This document shows, in pieces, positions 1-11,327 of a stretch of DNA of 64,000 nucleotides. The position numbers and the translations under genes were made by a program. Source of the DNA: Gyrodactylus bullatarudis (Eukaryota > Platyhelminthes > Monogenea > Gyrodactylidea > Gyrodactylidae); the NCBI GenBank assembly GCA_012064415.1, contig SSNU01000294.1:248001-312000 (forward strand), given 5' to 3'. The notes beneath the pieces are model-generated. The model had not been told where the DNA came from. It saw only the letters and a list, made by a program, of their open reading frames with translations, and did no database searches. The number at the start of each line of letters is the position of its first letter. Within the stretch, counting starts at the first letter, position 1.

Positions 1-1477
1 AACGAAGATATTTTTCGAAATCCCGAGGAAAAAATTAATTCTCAAGAAAAATTTGGCATTTTTTCAAATTGGCGCAAATTTACATATTTTTCCAACTTCG
101 ATCTGGATATTTTTTGATCTCAAATCAATATCTCAAGGATATTTCGTGTTATGCTTAAATTATTGGGAAAAAAATATTTTTACGAAATTCCAATTTTAGG
201 CATTCAACAGCAAAAAAGCGATGTGACTACTTAGAACTTTTTTATTCTTGAGATTTTTTGAATCATGACTGTTTGTACTTTTATTTCATAAATGATTGAA
301 TAATTTAAAAACAAAAACAACAAATATTGAAAGAATGAAAATTACAAGAAATTTTTCGCTATCTTAAAATGCTACCATAAATCATGTCTCAATCGAACAT
401 TGAATTATAAACCATTAGAATCCTCTCAAGGAATTCGTTTCGATTCTAACGTCTAATTTAAAAGAATCTATTGTCTAATTGTGATTACGGGCATTTTTTT
501 GTTCAGTGACGCGTATTTAGTGATTCCTCTCTAGAATTTGAGGTCAAAATCTGACTTTGGCAAACTCTTAAACAGAGCTGAGGAAGGAATTATTCCACAT
601 TCGAATGACTCTCTCCAGTGATTACTCACAAGCTTCTTAAAACCAGAGATTATCCTTCATAATAACGTAAATAAATTTCATCAAGTTCATCAAACAGTTT
701 CAAAGGAAAAACAGTAGAGACTCTTTTGATGTATTTCCATCTCTTGCCATGTTTAAGACTTGATTCATCTTCCATTGTTGGTTCTATCTTCATTTCTTTC
801 TTGTTTTCATCTTATCTTTTTCTTATGCGATTAAAGGAGTTGAAAAACTATAGATTCTGAGTTGAATAAGCTTACAATTAGGAGCTCAGTTTCTCAATGT
901 TCTCATCTGTGTTGATTTCTCTTTAAATTAAACCAGATTTTGTCTTTTACTATCCTTAATTCGATGCGTAAAATTCTCAATAAAGACAACACGTGTCTAT
1001 GCCAGACATACATTTGAACTTCTCTCTCTGAGAAGAGTTAAACGTAGTCTTTATGGTGAGAAAGAAAGTCTAAAATCTAATGGATTTCCGAAAAGTAAAA
1101 TGCCCTCAAATTCATGTCGTATTGAGAGCTAAATGTGTGTTATTTTTTTGAAAAATGCATTCAATGTATTTCCTCGTTTAAGGAAAAATGTATATCATGA
1201 AAGAAAATACAAAATAATTTTCCCCTCACAATGAAAAAGTTACAAATGAATGAAAATCTTCAATTTGTTGTATTCACGAGAGTATATGCAGACTCTGTGT
1301 TCTCTTATTCTTGAAATTCTGCATTAGTGAATATTGAATCATTTATTATGATTCAATATTCGAATTGAGATGCGTTCTGAATTAGTTACCAAATGGCGAA
1401 TCTACTGGACAAGTAGCTTATGTGATCATTTTTCTGGCTGCCTTTCACATAGGCTTTTTCTCTAAAAATATATTATA
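1..1477. other. Gene-free AT-rich stretch
   Basis: No coding exon or recognisable element is supported here. Open frames are short and low in complexity. The one structured item is a perfect 14-bp inverted repeat with a 5-nt loop at 1329-1361, listed separately. Confidence 0.6.
1329..1361. repeat. Perfect 14-bp hairpin
   Basis: GAATATTGAATCAT (1329-1342) is followed by TTATT and then by its exact reverse complement (1348-1361). It lies in non-coding DNA with no gene beside it. It could be the collapsed remnant of a foldback element; function unknown. Confidence 0.7.
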
Positions 1478-2164
1478 TAAAGCTAATTGATATGAAGTTG
1501 GGAATCTATGATTTTTCCAGAAATCTCGATTTTTTCATCAAGAATTCTAATTTGTTAAAGATTTTTTGGGATCCTACTCATGTTGCGCACTTTTACCATT
1601 TGAAAAATAAAATTCTGAAAGAAATTTTTTTTTTCAAATTTTGTGCCGAAATCCATTTTTCGAACTTCGAGCTGAAAATTTTTATTGATTTGAAAGTGGG
1701 GGCTGATCGAAAGTGTTTTTTCAGGATCAAGATTAGACAAAAAAATCAATTCAACTGAATCTGATCTTATGCATAATCACATTATCGTTTGGGAGCGGAA
1801 TTTCGATTTTTTGATCATTTTCACTACTTGAAAATCAATGAAATTTCGATAATTTGACGGTGCTATTCAGCTTTATTATCTAATCCTGATCCAGAAAAAC
1901 TCTTTCGATCAACCTGCAACTTTCAAATCAATAAAAATTTTCAGCTTAAACTACAAAAAAATGGGATTTCGGCGTCAAATGGTATTTTGAAAAATGACCA
2001 TATTTTTCATAAACATAATTTTTTCAGAATTTTATTTTTCAAATGGTAAAAGTGCGCAACATGAGTAGGATCCCAAAAAATCTTTAACAAATTAGAATTC
2101 TCGATGAAAAAATCGAGATTTCTGGAAAAATCATAGATTCCCAACTTCGTATCAACCAACTTTA
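1478..2164. mobile_element. TIR element (MITE), family A, full copy
   Basis: Two arms of about 150 bp are inverted copies of each other: about 1478-1625 and about 2020-2164. Both outer ends carry a TAAAG-like start followed by GAAGTTGGGAATC, and the inner parts share GGGATCCTACTCATG. There is no transposase ORF; the open frames on both strands are only the arms read through. Related copies or single arms lie at about 2591, 12053, 22500, 53484, 61070 and 63385. A TA target duplication is possible but not clear. Non-autonomous DNA transposon. Confidence 0.75.
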
Positions 2165-2284
2165 GTAATTGTTCTGTGTGTACGAAAAATGGTATTGGTA
2201 ATTTTTCACGGATTTAAGCCACTTTTTCCAAGTTTTTTCCTTTAAATATAATTCACAATTTTACGACAGAATACTTTTTTACGT

Positions 2285-2580
2285 TGATCACTAGGGCAGG
2301 GTGTAATTTTCAACCTCATCTTTCTTCCAACTTTTCTGATAGAACTTTCCAAGTATTATTTTGTATTGAAACATTTGTCGAAAATCATTCAGATTTAAAT
2401 ACAATAATTTTCCAAATCGCCGCTCGATTTTCAATTAATTTTTACTACGCAAACACTAAAATCTGATTTTTCTTGGCCATTTAATGAGTTTCTTATCGTA
2501 CCTTTATTTCGTAAATTTCGTTGTTTTATCATGTCCGTGGGATATTGTGGGAAAAAATGTACTCTCGTGAGTTATACCCA
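2285..2580. repeat. Dispersed repeat, family B, copy 1
   Basis: This block matches 22131-22505 in inverted orientation. Shared stretches include CATTTAATGAGTTTC against its complement, GTTTTATCATGTCCGTGG, and the ACTCTCGTGAGTT-like end. No coding potential was seen. Being present twice in opposite orientation suggests a degraded mobile element. Confidence 0.5.
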
Positions 2581-5100
2581 TTAACCACTATATAAAGCTA
2601 GTTGACATGAAGATGAGAATTTATTATTTCTACGAAAAACACAATATTTCGCTCTAGATAACCAGGAACGAAATTATCTTTTGAATCGACTCCTTACAAA
2701 GTTATCCATTTTCCAATCCTTATTGAAATAGGCTTCCAGAGAGTTTAATGAAAAGCATGGCTGAAAAAAAGACAGAGCCATTTTTAAAACATACAGTCGG
2801 TTCCAAACTGAGTCAACATATAATTCTGGGGCGAGGAGTACGAAAATATATATGATAATACACCAATTTTCATCGTAGATTTCAATGGTCTGGTCTAAAT
2901 TTTATTCCATTTACCCCTTTAGACATAAGAAATTTATTAATACATTGATTTTTGGACTCATACTGCAAGGATAGTATAAGATAATTTCGTCGAAAAAGGT
3001 ATTTAATATAGGTTGATGCCTTTTAAAAAAATCAAAAAATACAGCTTACTTGTAAGCGGCAGGATCAAATTTATGATCTAAAGTTTTGATCCTGATCAGA
3101 AATTTTAATGAAAGTACAATGTTCAAAGAAAATAGGCTTATTTTAAAGAGTTTTAATATTTCATGTGGATATATAGTTCTTTTAAATACAATCCTTCATT
3201 GATTGAATTTAGGTAAAGCTCAGAACAATTTCATCAGGCATGAGTGAGTAAAGAAAATACTGTTTTTCTTAGTTAACTTAACAGAGTTTAGTGTAGCAAA
3301 AATTTTCATTTGTCTCTAAGTTTAAATCCTCGTTTGAAATGGATAATTTCACAAACAGGAAGAATTCTTTCAAGTCTTTAATAATGATACAGAGCTGAGA
3401 TCTTTAAAAAATTAGCTTACTCTTGATATCACATACAGTTTATGAAGAAAGGCGATGCCAAGTTTGTTAAAGAATAGCGCTTTATTCCGTAGCATACTCA
3501 TCAGCTTTTACATGCTATATTTATATACAAAAAATTTTCATTAAGAAAGAATAGATCCCTTATTCTTCTTGTTCACCTCCTCTGAGTTGAGTGCGGATGT
3601 GCATCAGTGGACATTACTCTGTATTGCTTTTTTCTGATATTTTGTGTTCATCGTGATTCGCAATGCGATGAGGGAAGAGAGAGACTGTGCGTGGGTATAC
3701 TTGTATATTTTTATGTGGGTTGTGTGAATTTTTTAATAGATTCCTGTGGTCCTACACATTCGTAGAGTTAGTTTTGGGAGAAGTATTTCGTTATCTTCTT
3801 TTGATCTTGGTTACCTTCGGCCATATTTCTTTTTCTCTGTGTGTTTCTGGTTTGGGGATGAGAATTGATTGTGTTATCTTTCTTTTCTTCGTTCCTGGGT
3901 GCTGTTCTTACTATTGCTCTGGGGGAGGGTTAGCAGTTTGATACAGTTTAATTTTTCTGATGACTTTAGATAATTTCACGGTGAACTTTTCTTTGATCAG
4001 TTTGACTATCTTTTCCCTGGATCGGGACTGGGCACATGTGGTTTTCCTTCATTAGTAGTGTAGGCATGAGCTGCTTTTTGGTATGTGAGTAAATTCAAAG
4101 TTCAAAGAGGAAAACTTCTTTGAGTTGTCTTGCCGTCCAACTTTGCAAGTTGACTTCAAATTAAGAGAATGATCAAAAGTTTTTCCTCACAAATCACAAT
4201 ATGCTCTCATATTCCTAGACATCGAGCAAAACCAGCCATAAACAAATGGCTAGGAATTTTTTCCTTCGCTGCATATCGATAAAGCATTAATATGACAGTC
4301 CACATCCATTATTTATGGGGTGTAATTAAATTAATAGTTTGGAATAATACTCTTTCTGCTTAAAGAGTTTACTCACAGAAATATTACATCATGGTTTTCA
4401 CTCGAAAAATAAGATTAACCAGTTAGCTGAATGAGTTTGAGACTAGAAATTCGAGTCTCGGAGAAGGTAACGAGTCTTGTTGGTGACCTCACACGATCTA
4501 AAAGTTTCTTGTTGATTTGTAAATAAGCAACATGTAGAAATTACAGTGTTTTTAGATATTATATTATTATTTTTTTTTTGTTAGACGAATTTCTTATATT
4601 TAAATAAAATTGATAATTACAAAATAATAAAGTAATCTTTATAGGGGTTTTCGTTCAAGGCAAAATAAATGAAAAATGATGTATAAAAAAATAAAATTAA
4701 AAAAAATGTTCTAACAATTCATCAAATTGGCGAATGAGATTAGTAATCTAAGATAGCTAATCATAAGGTTATAAAATATGAAAAACTAGTGTCTGCAATC
4801 AATTTTTGATATTATAATATTTACAGCTAAGTAAGGATGATCTGGATCAGGTCTTATGGGCTCCAAAAGACCAGAAAATTATACAATCTACTTACTTAGA
4901 AGGAATGCTCACATAAAACTGACGCAAAGTTAGGTGTTAAAGTTACAGCTCTGTTATCGAACCTTCTGAGAATGTAAATTCTTCCTTTTCTGCTTTTTTC
5001 TCTTCTTTTTCTGTTTTTTTTTTATAAATTGAAGCTACAATAGTGGTTTTCTTGATTGTAAAGTGTTTAGCAGAATTTTGATTCTTTCCAAAGTCCTCAA
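2581..5100. other. Gene-free stretch with element fragments
   Basis: It contains a single family A arm at about 2591-2640 (GCTAGTTGACATGAAGATGA) and one hammerhead-like foldback arm at 3453-3520. The rest is AT-rich with no supported exon. The 84-codon frame at 3687-3941 is hydrophobic and cysteine-rich but has no support as a gene. Confidence 0.5.
3453..3520 (-). repeat. Foldback-family arm with hammerhead-like core (copy 1)
   Basis: Read on the minus strand, CTGATGA (plus 3498-3504) follows GTAAAAG and precedes GTATGCTAC, then GGAATAAAGCGCTATTC and CTTTAAC. GTAAAAG and CTTTAAC are nearly complementary (putative stem I). The outer AGCAT pairs with ATGCT, where other copies have GGCAT with ATGCC. 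The consensus GAAA is GGAA here, so this copy is probably inactive. Confidence 0.55.
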
Positions 5101-5460
5101 TTGTACTCAATCATGCTCTCTAATCAACCTCAAATACCTTTCAATACTGTTACTTTCATCTCAGATCTAGGACTCTCTTATGATCATCAATATCTCAAGA
5201 CCAGTATTCATTCTAAAGAAATCTTAAAAAGAAGAACTACCTCGTCTGTAATGCTCTACTCAAAATTTGCACCCAATTCAACCAGTCGGTACAGTCTGAG
5301 ATCTTCAAAAGGATATTCTATCTTACTGTCTGCCCTCTACTTCCTTTCAGAACAAGATTTCAAATTGATCTCACAAAACGTTTCTCGATTTTGTGAAATT
5401 CTTTTTAAATTTGTGCCAGAGTCACATGGCTATTTTGCTAATTTGGACGCTTTTACATAG
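5101..5460 (+). pseudogene. Possible LINE reverse-transcriptase remnant
   Basis: The frame contains ISDLGLSYDHQYLK, which resembles the VKDLG(V/L) segment downstream of the RT domain in non-LTR retrotransposons. The fragment at 63775-63810 has a similar VKDLGLKYN. The rest of the frame is not recognisable and no RT catalytic motif is present. It could be a chance open frame. Confidence 0.25.
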
Positions 5461-5926
5461 AAAAGAAGATTTTCATAAACATTTCTTTGTTCTGATAAAC
5501 ATAAATCCCATTTTTCCAAAATTCTTCAAAACGCATCAAAATTTTCAGAAAATTATCAGGAAATGTAGCCAATGGATTTCAAATAATTATTAGAATATTT
5601 CCCATCCGAAAAGTCATACAGTTTTCTCAAAAAAGTTAAATTTCATCAATTATCGTAGTAAAATTCATTCAAAATCTTTTGGCGTGTATTTTAAAATTGT
5701 AATTTCCAACTGAGATTTTGTATATCAGGACAAAATTTAAAATATTCAATTCAAGAGTATTTTTTTTCTCAAAATTTAATTCTCTATAGAATGAGCAAAT
5801 AGCCGAAAAATTTATAAAATAATTTATTACCCTAATATATGTATAAAAGTAAATCCAGCAGCAGCAGCTCTTTTAAATTAAGTGATTAATTAACAATGAT
5901 TTAATCTTTTTCTTTCTTCAAAGCAG
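5461..5926. other. Gene-free stretch upstream of the GPCR exon
   Basis: AT-rich, with no credible coding exon. It ends in a pyrimidine-rich tract and TTCAAAGCAG, a good splice acceptor, so at least its 3' part should be intron of the GPCR gene. The exon holding the start codon was not found. Confidence 0.5.
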
Positions 5927-8108
5927 GACAATATTGAACAGAAACCCTCCTACCTTGTCCCGATTCAAATCAGAGTTTATCTTGTTAGCCACGCTAATCG
6001 TCATAATCGGGATAGTGACAAACCTTTTTGTCGTCATTTTCCTATCCACCATACGTCGGTCAGCCCTGTCAAATATAACCAACATCTTTGTCATGGCGTT
6101 GGCGTTATCAGACATTTTCATATCTGCCTTTAATACGCCAGTCCAAATGTATTATCATCTGTTTAGGGAAGAGACAATGACGTTTTATTGCAAGTACATC
6201 TTCAGCATATTTGGTGTGCCAGTTCACTTTAGTTGTTTCACTGTACTCCTTATAGCTGTGGATCGTTATCGAATCATTGTCTATCCATTGTTGGCCAGAA
6301 TTTCAGCAAGAGTTGCTCTCCTCTTGATTTTTATCGCCCTGACGGTTAGTATTATAATGGTCATTCCATTAATGTTCAACCTGACAAGGGATCGGGATGA
6401 TAGCTGTATTGAGGTGTGGAAGCATCCAAAGTATAGATTCACCTATTCAATTTTAGTCTACTTCATCCAGTTTGCTCTACCTTTGTTGATAACAGCTTTC
6501 CTCTATATAAAGATATATATTAAATTACACGAGCGACGCTTCCAACGCAAGGATGATGTCCGGAAGAGGCGTACAAACAGAATTCTTATAGCAATTGTCA
6601 TTAGTTTCGCCGTCTTCTGGTCTCCTTGGATGACGTATACTCTGTACAATGAGTTCATTTATTACAAAGGTATCACAGAGAGCATTCGTAATATATCTTA
6701 TGCCTCAAACTACAAGAATATTACATCGATTAATGAAAACACCACCTTTAATATTACACATACACCCATACGCGGGAACACGAGCTATTCAGAAATTATA
6801 GATATTTATCTCAAACTATTGGCTCATGTCTCGACTATTGTCAATCCCTGGCTCTATGGATGGTTAAACTATTCCCTAAATACCTACATAAAAAGATATC
6901 GGAGAAGAATTTTTCGATACTTTCGTCATAGACGACGCCGATTTCATACTTGCTGGCTAAAGTTGACGTCAAACCTATGCAGCAGGACCAACAACAAAGA
7001 GGATGTGAAAAGAAATCGAATTTACGGTTGTAGATTCTGTAACTTTTTTATTACATTCCGTGTAGGCTTCCACCAGCGAAGATACCAGATTAGTCGTCTT
7101 AAAAACCTTTCAGGACTCAGTTGTGAACTTTTCAAGAATTGCTTGGTTGAAGATCAAAAGTCCTTGTCAAAATCCCAAGTGTTAAACTCAAATCAAGATG
7201 CAATGCCAAACAATTTCAAGGTAACACAGAGTTCGGACAAGCCGAATACCAAAATTATGACTACAATTTATGATTACAAGGACACAAACCCGAATGATCC
7301 TGAAAAAAACTATATTGAAATAAATCAGAACCTGTCTACTCGATCTAGCCTGGCCAGATCGAGCTACACCTCATTTAGTCTTTCAGATCAGTCAACTCGG
7401 CTAAGCTCAATACCAGCCTCTTCGTTCGGCTTCACAACACCGAGAAATTCATTCCTAACACCTCTTGGAGGGATGATAGTCAATGCAACTGTTGAAAATT
7501 ATCCCCGTGAAGATATCTCACCCCTCAAGAGACGACTCTCTCGCAAGCGCTCTAGTCAAAAGACCAACGGCACCCTCTTGGAAGATGAAAGTAGCCGAAT
7601 TAAATTTGAGGAAATAAACACTGTCCCAATAAATATAGGCACCAAGTTGACTTCGTATCTCGGCCGGCAGCCGACAATAAAAGAAGACAGTGAAGAGAAC
7701 AGTCATTCAGATTTCTATTCACGCCGTCAATCAGTTAGAGGAGGCACACGGAAAAGTTTAGACAGCTCAATCGCTATACACAATCTGAGTAAACAACATT
7801 CTACAATTGAAATAGAATCAACTTCTCACTCACATTATACTGGCTCTGACAGGGCAATAGTGACCAGTACTGAGAATACAGATGATTTTGAACATTTAGG
7901 AAAAGTCGTAGCCCAAGAGGACGTCTCAAGAAAAGATTTCTTCAAATATAATTCCTTATTCAAGTCAGTACGAAGAAGTTCCAAGACTCCGAAAATCCAA
8001 CCACCGAGAAAGTCAATGGTGGAAAAGCCAAGCTTGAACCTCTTGGAGAGAGAATTCAATATTGATTTTAAACGATTTGGTATTCTCAGAAAGAGTTCAT
8101 TATCCTAA
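5927..8108 (+). CDS. Class A (rhodopsin-like) G-protein-coupled receptor, main exon
   Basis: A seven-transmembrane receptor of the plasma membrane, coupling to heterotrimeric G proteins. Counting from the codon at 5934: TM1 about residues 14-37 with GIVTN, TM2 with LALSD, TM3 after YCKYIF ending in DRY, TM5 with ALPLL, TM6 with FAVFWSPW, and TM7 with NPWLY. The extracellular Cys pair is FYCK and DDSCIE. Two conserved features differ or are missing: TM4 has no obvious Trp, and the loop before TM7 is long and Asn-rich with several N-x-T/S sites. A basic Ser-rich cytoplasmic tail of about 370 residues follows, which is very long for the family. No in-frame ATG precedes TM2, and a splice acceptor sits at 5917-5926, so an upstream exon supplies the start. 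The overall look suggests a peptide-type receptor; the ligand cannot be named. Confidence 0.88.
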
Positions 8109-8660
8109 ACTGTTTGTTATATTTATTGATGAACATGATATGATTAAATATACAAGATAAAAAGAGATAATTTTGGGGTTTTTATTAATAATATCTAAAT
8201 GCAGTATCTATGCACTGAATAGTACAGCTGCTGTACGACAGCATTGAAGCGAAAATTTTCATAATCTAAAATTTCCAAAAATATATTATTAATCAATATT
8301 TTTTGAAGCTTATTATCATAAGTTCTAGTTCTTTATCATAAATTCTTTAATTTTAAATTAGAATATCTTCCAGGTTCGACTTTCGCACCAAAAGATTTAT
8401 TTTAGCTAAAATAAATCTACTTCAGAGTAGACATGTTAATTTTATTTCGAGATATGAGGATTATTCAACTTGAAATTAAAAAGGCACCAACAACACTGTG
8501 TTTAAGCCAATTCGTTTTTAAAAAATTTTGTTAGTAATTATTAATAATTTGAGAATTTTAATCAAATTCTGACTTTATAAATTGACTATTCACAATTGTA
8601 ATAGTCTGATTGATTAAGATATCTATAATATTATATTGCACTCGTTTTCATTCAAATTAT
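8109..8660. other. Intergenic region, GPCR to methyltransferase
   Basis: AT-rich, without a coding signal. It must contain the GPCR 3' UTR and the methyltransferase promoter. No motif was clear enough to call. Confidence 0.5.
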
Positions 8661-9448
8661 ATGAACTTTTTGATAAAGAACTGGGGTTTTCTTCGTCATA
8701 GTGTTGCGTTAGATCTTAAAAAGCCTACCGGAGATTATTTATTTCGCTTATTCAGATATTTCACTATAGAATGGGATTCCAAAGAAAAATATAAAATAGC
8801 ATTCGATCAATGCAAACTAAAGTAAATCATTATTGTTAATCTTTCAATAGTCAAGATTCAACGCTTTTAGAAATAGGATTCGGACAAGGAGTTGGGTTGA
8901 GAATGGCCCGTAAACTAATGTTTCCAGAACTATTTCGATTCACATTAAAGAAGAATCTCAATAGAGGGAAAATAATTGGGATTGATATTTCGGAGTATGC
9001 TGTTAGAAGGGCCAAAATGTAGGTTTCATTACTTTTATAACAAATCGTCAGACAAAATATCAGTCTTATTGTCAAAGGTTATGTCGATATCCACAAAATA
9101 AGTGTCGATCACATTCCTCTACTCAACCATTCAGTCGATTACGTCATTCACATTGATTCATTTTACTTTTGGGCAGATTTGGACGAAGCTCTCAGCGAAA
9201 TCTGGGAAAAGTTAAAGCCTGAAGGTAAAATAATAACTGTATTCAACCCAAAACAAATAGCAGATGCAAGGAATATTAAATTACTAGTTTATAGTAGGCC
9301 TGATTTTTTGGCTTATACAGTTTCTCTCGAAAGAAATGGCTTTAATAATGTAACATGGAATAGATTTGGAAATATTGAATGTATCACAGCTGAAAAACCA
9401 TCTATTTTACGAATTGCAAGCCAAGAAGATGGCGAACTTGATAAATAA
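8661..9448 (+). CDS. Class I SAM-dependent methyltransferase, 241 aa, three exons
   Basis: Exons 8661-8821, 8851-9018 and 9052-9448 total 726 nt (241 aa plus stop). The introns are only 29 nt (8822-8850) and 33 nt (9019-9051), both GT-AG. Splicing joins QCKL to NQDSTLLEIGFGQGVG and RRAK to IQNISL. Motif I is LLEIGFGQG (about residues 60-68), the post-I acidic strand is IIGIDIS, and the motif IV/V region reads VDYVIHIDSFYF followed by ALSEIWEKLKPEGKI. This is the UbiE/Methyltransf_11 pattern: SAM-binding Rossmann fold, acceptor unknown. The ATG at 8661 was chosen because the open frame upstream has no other in-frame ATG. Its 3' end converges on V-ATPase e within about 70 bp, and AATAAA overlaps the stop region. 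Confidence 0.82.
8822..8850 (+). other. 29-nt intron
   Basis: It begins GTAAAT and ends TTTCAATAG. Without splicing, the frame hits TAA at once; with splicing the frame continues into methyltransferase motif I. Confidence 0.8.
9019..9051 (+). other. 33-nt intron
   Basis: It begins GTAGGT and ends AATCGTCAG. An in-frame TAG makes the unspliced message non-coding. Removal restores one frame through the rest of the methyltransferase. Confidence 0.8.
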
Positions 9449-9516
9449 ATTTTCTTGTATATAAAATTATTATCTTTTGTAACATGATGAGATTCGCTTT
9501 GAATGGGTAGAATATC

Positions 9517-9780
9517 TTAGTTAGATAGACTAGCATTCAATGCAAAGACTGTTGAATTCTTAAGAATAGGACCAATTAATGGATTTATTTGTGAACAATA
9601 TGCAACGAGCCAGCTAAAAATATAAAAATTAATGTAAAATTACAATAAATAGCAAGATGAAGCTGTCAAGACGATCATTGTCTGAATTAATCGTCTTTCG
9701 GCATTTTTTGGGACAACAAAGGGTCCTCCAGCTCCAACAAGTAACCAGAAAACTGTTATTACTATGGCTGCTATAGCCAT
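9517..9780 (-). CDS. ATP6V0E: V-type proton ATPase subunit e, 77 aa
   Basis: Small hydrophobic subunit of the membrane (V0) sector of the V-ATPase, which acidifies endomembrane compartments. Two exons, 9644-9780 and 9517-9613, are split by a 30-nt intron (9614-9643; GTAATT to ATTTTTAG) and total 234 nt. The spliced product reads [20 protein letters not shown] and then [20 protein letters not shown], matching the family pattern of VFW, a proline-rich turn with PK, and CYLFW with a QLNPL-like end. Two transmembrane helices are expected, about residues 3-24 and 35-55. Length 77 fits the roughly 80-residue family. It is divergent from RPL11, with about 155 bp between the start codons. The gene is too short and too split to appear as one open frame. 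Confidence 0.88.
9614..9643 (-). other. 30-nt intron in ATP6V0E
   Basis: On the minus strand it runs from GTAATTTTAC to ATATTTTTAG. It contains an in-frame TAA. Splicing creates the family CYLFW motif, which is strong support. Confidence 0.85.
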
Positions 9781-9934
9781 TGTTAACCTTGGTTGAGATT
9801 AATAAATTTTTAAAATTAAGTTTCAAATGATCGCCAAATGACCTAACGACAAAATATGTAACCAAAGTTTATTATTGTTGTTTAACTCAATCAATAACAA
9901 AATCACATTTTGAAATCATAGTGTGCTTGTACAG
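9781..9934. promoter_or_regulatory. Likely shared divergent promoter of ATP6V0E and RPL11
   Basis: About 154 bp separates the two start codons and must hold both 5' ends. The RPL11 ATG follows GTGCTTGTACAG, which could be a splice acceptor of a 5'-UTR intron. No TATA box or other core motif could be assigned with confidence. Confidence 0.4.
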
Positions 9935-10498
9935 ATGACTACTGTTTACAAAAAGCCAGTCCCCAAGAAGCCAAAATGTGCTAACAATCCCATGAGGAAT
10001 ATAAGAATTCTTAAGCTCTGCATCAACATCTGTGTTGGCGAGAGTGGTGACAGACTTACACGTGCTGCCAAGGTTTTGGAACAGCTCACTGGTCAAACCC
10101 CAGTTTTCAGTAAAGCTCGTCTCACCATTAGAAGCTTTGGTATCAGAAGAAATGAAAAGATCTCTTGCTACTGTACCGTTCGTGGAGCAAAGGCAGAAGA
10201 ACTACTTGAAAAGGGTTTGAAAGTTAAGGAGTATGAATTGCCCAAACAATGCTTCAGTCCCAATGGTCATTTTGGTTTCGGTATCAGCGAACATATCGAT
10301 TTGGGTATCAAATACGATCCTTCTATTGGTATCTATGGTATGGACTACTATGTTGTTCTTGGACGACCAGGCCAACGTGTCAGCAAGAGGAAACATAAGA
10401 GATCCACTCCCGGCACCAGAAGTCACGTTACCAAGGAGGAAGCTCAAGCCTGGTTCCAGAACAAATTTGACGGTGTCCTTCTTAATCGTAAATACTAA
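9935..10498 (+). CDS. RPL11: 60S ribosomal protein L11 (uL5)
   Basis: Component of the large-subunit central protuberance, contacting 5S rRNA. The 187-residue single-exon product is collinear with animal RPL11. It has [20 protein letters not shown] near the N-terminus, then [63 protein letters not shown] and [10 protein letters not shown]. The N-terminus ([14 protein letters not shown]) is lineage-specific and basic. The ATG at 9935 was chosen over an in-frame one 12 nt upstream because translation there fits the family length. Codon use is richer in GC than its surroundings, as expected of a highly expressed gene. AATAAA signals follow within 70 bp. Confidence 0.97.
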   Translation: MTTVYKKPVPKKPKCANNPMRNIRILKLCINICVGESGDRLTRAAKVLEQLTGQTPVFSKARLTIRSFGIRRNEKISCYCTVRGAKAEELLEKGLKVKEYELPKQCFSPNGHFGFGISEHIDLGIKYDPSIGIYGMDYYVVLGRPGQRVSKRKHKRSTPGTRSHVTKEEAQAWFQNKFDGVLLNRKY

Positions 10499-10597
10499 AG
10501 GAAAGATAATAAAATTAATTTTTCTACGGAATTTATTCACGTAATTTGTTTTCGTTCCATCAAAGTAATAAAGTCCCACTTTGTAGTTGAATTAAAA

Positions 10598-10927
10598 TTA
10601 GGTACTTATGTTCTCGAGGTTGGATGTTGATTCAAACTCTTCATAAACTGACCCTCCCTGCTCTGACGGTTTAACAGGCCTCAAGAAGTAATTGTGGAAT
10701 GGTCTATTCCTCTGAAGCCATATGGAAATCTTTTCAGCAGTTGTTTTCCTCCTGGATGTTCTACCCCTAAAAATTCTATAGAGCTTGTCAGAGTTTTGAG
10801 TTGTAACGTTACTACTGTTCTGGTAATTTCCAGTCCCCAAATTTTTCCATCTTGTCCTGGGTGTCTCAAACTTCTTGTTCAAGTACTTTTTCAGATCATA
10901 AAATTTCTTCATTCCTTGATAAACCAT
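10598..10927 (-). CDS. Hypothetical basic protein, 109 aa
   Basis: An ATG-initiated frame with an in-frame TGA directly upstream of the start. It lies tail to tail with RPL11, 100 bp away. The product is rich in Arg, Lys, Asn and Ser (for example RGRTSRRKTTAEKISIWLQR) and ends in an acidic patch (YEEFES). Base composition is less AT-rich than the surroundings, which supports coding. It is not recognised; no transmembrane segment or signal peptide is visible. It could be a terminal exon of a spliced gene, or chance. Confidence 0.4.
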   Translation of the reverse strand: MVYQGMKKFYDLKKYLNKKFETPRTRWKNLGTGNYQNSSNVTTQNSDKLYRIFRGRTSRRKTTAEKISIWLQRNRPFHNYFLRPVKPSEQGGSVYEEFESTSNLENIST

Positions 10928-11327
10928 TCAGAGTTTTTAAACGAAAGTAGTAATATCTCAATGAAATTGGTATTCTCTCTAAGTTGTGTTGAAAATAAAA
11001 GAATAGATGAGAATATAAAATATGTTTATAGCACCTTTTATGTACAGGCAATCTAAATTAAGAGGCATGAAATTACAGTGTTTTTTTCTGAAAGTTACTT
11101 TAAAGTAGTTACATCAAATTAGTAAATAGTCTTTTTTTCGACAAAAGAAAATTAACTTGGTAATCATAGGGAAGGAAACATTTTTATTCTCTTTTTGAAT
11201 ATAAAGCGAAAATCATATCTCGACAAAAACAAATGACAATTAAAATTACATTGGAGTATAATTATAAAATCAATAATCATTATTACAGTCATTTTTTACT
11301 ACAATCTCAAGTAAAATGTACCAATGG

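Noticed and set aside
1492..1758. 88-codon frame and its minus-strand counterpart
   Set aside because: Both are the inverted arm of a MITE read in two directions.
4420..4460. tRNA-like A and B box words near 4425 and 4447
   Set aside because: The boxes are only about 11 nt apart and no acceptor stem can be drawn.
10202..10579. 125-codon frame antisense to RPL11
   Set aside because: A shadow of the conserved RPL11 coding sequence.
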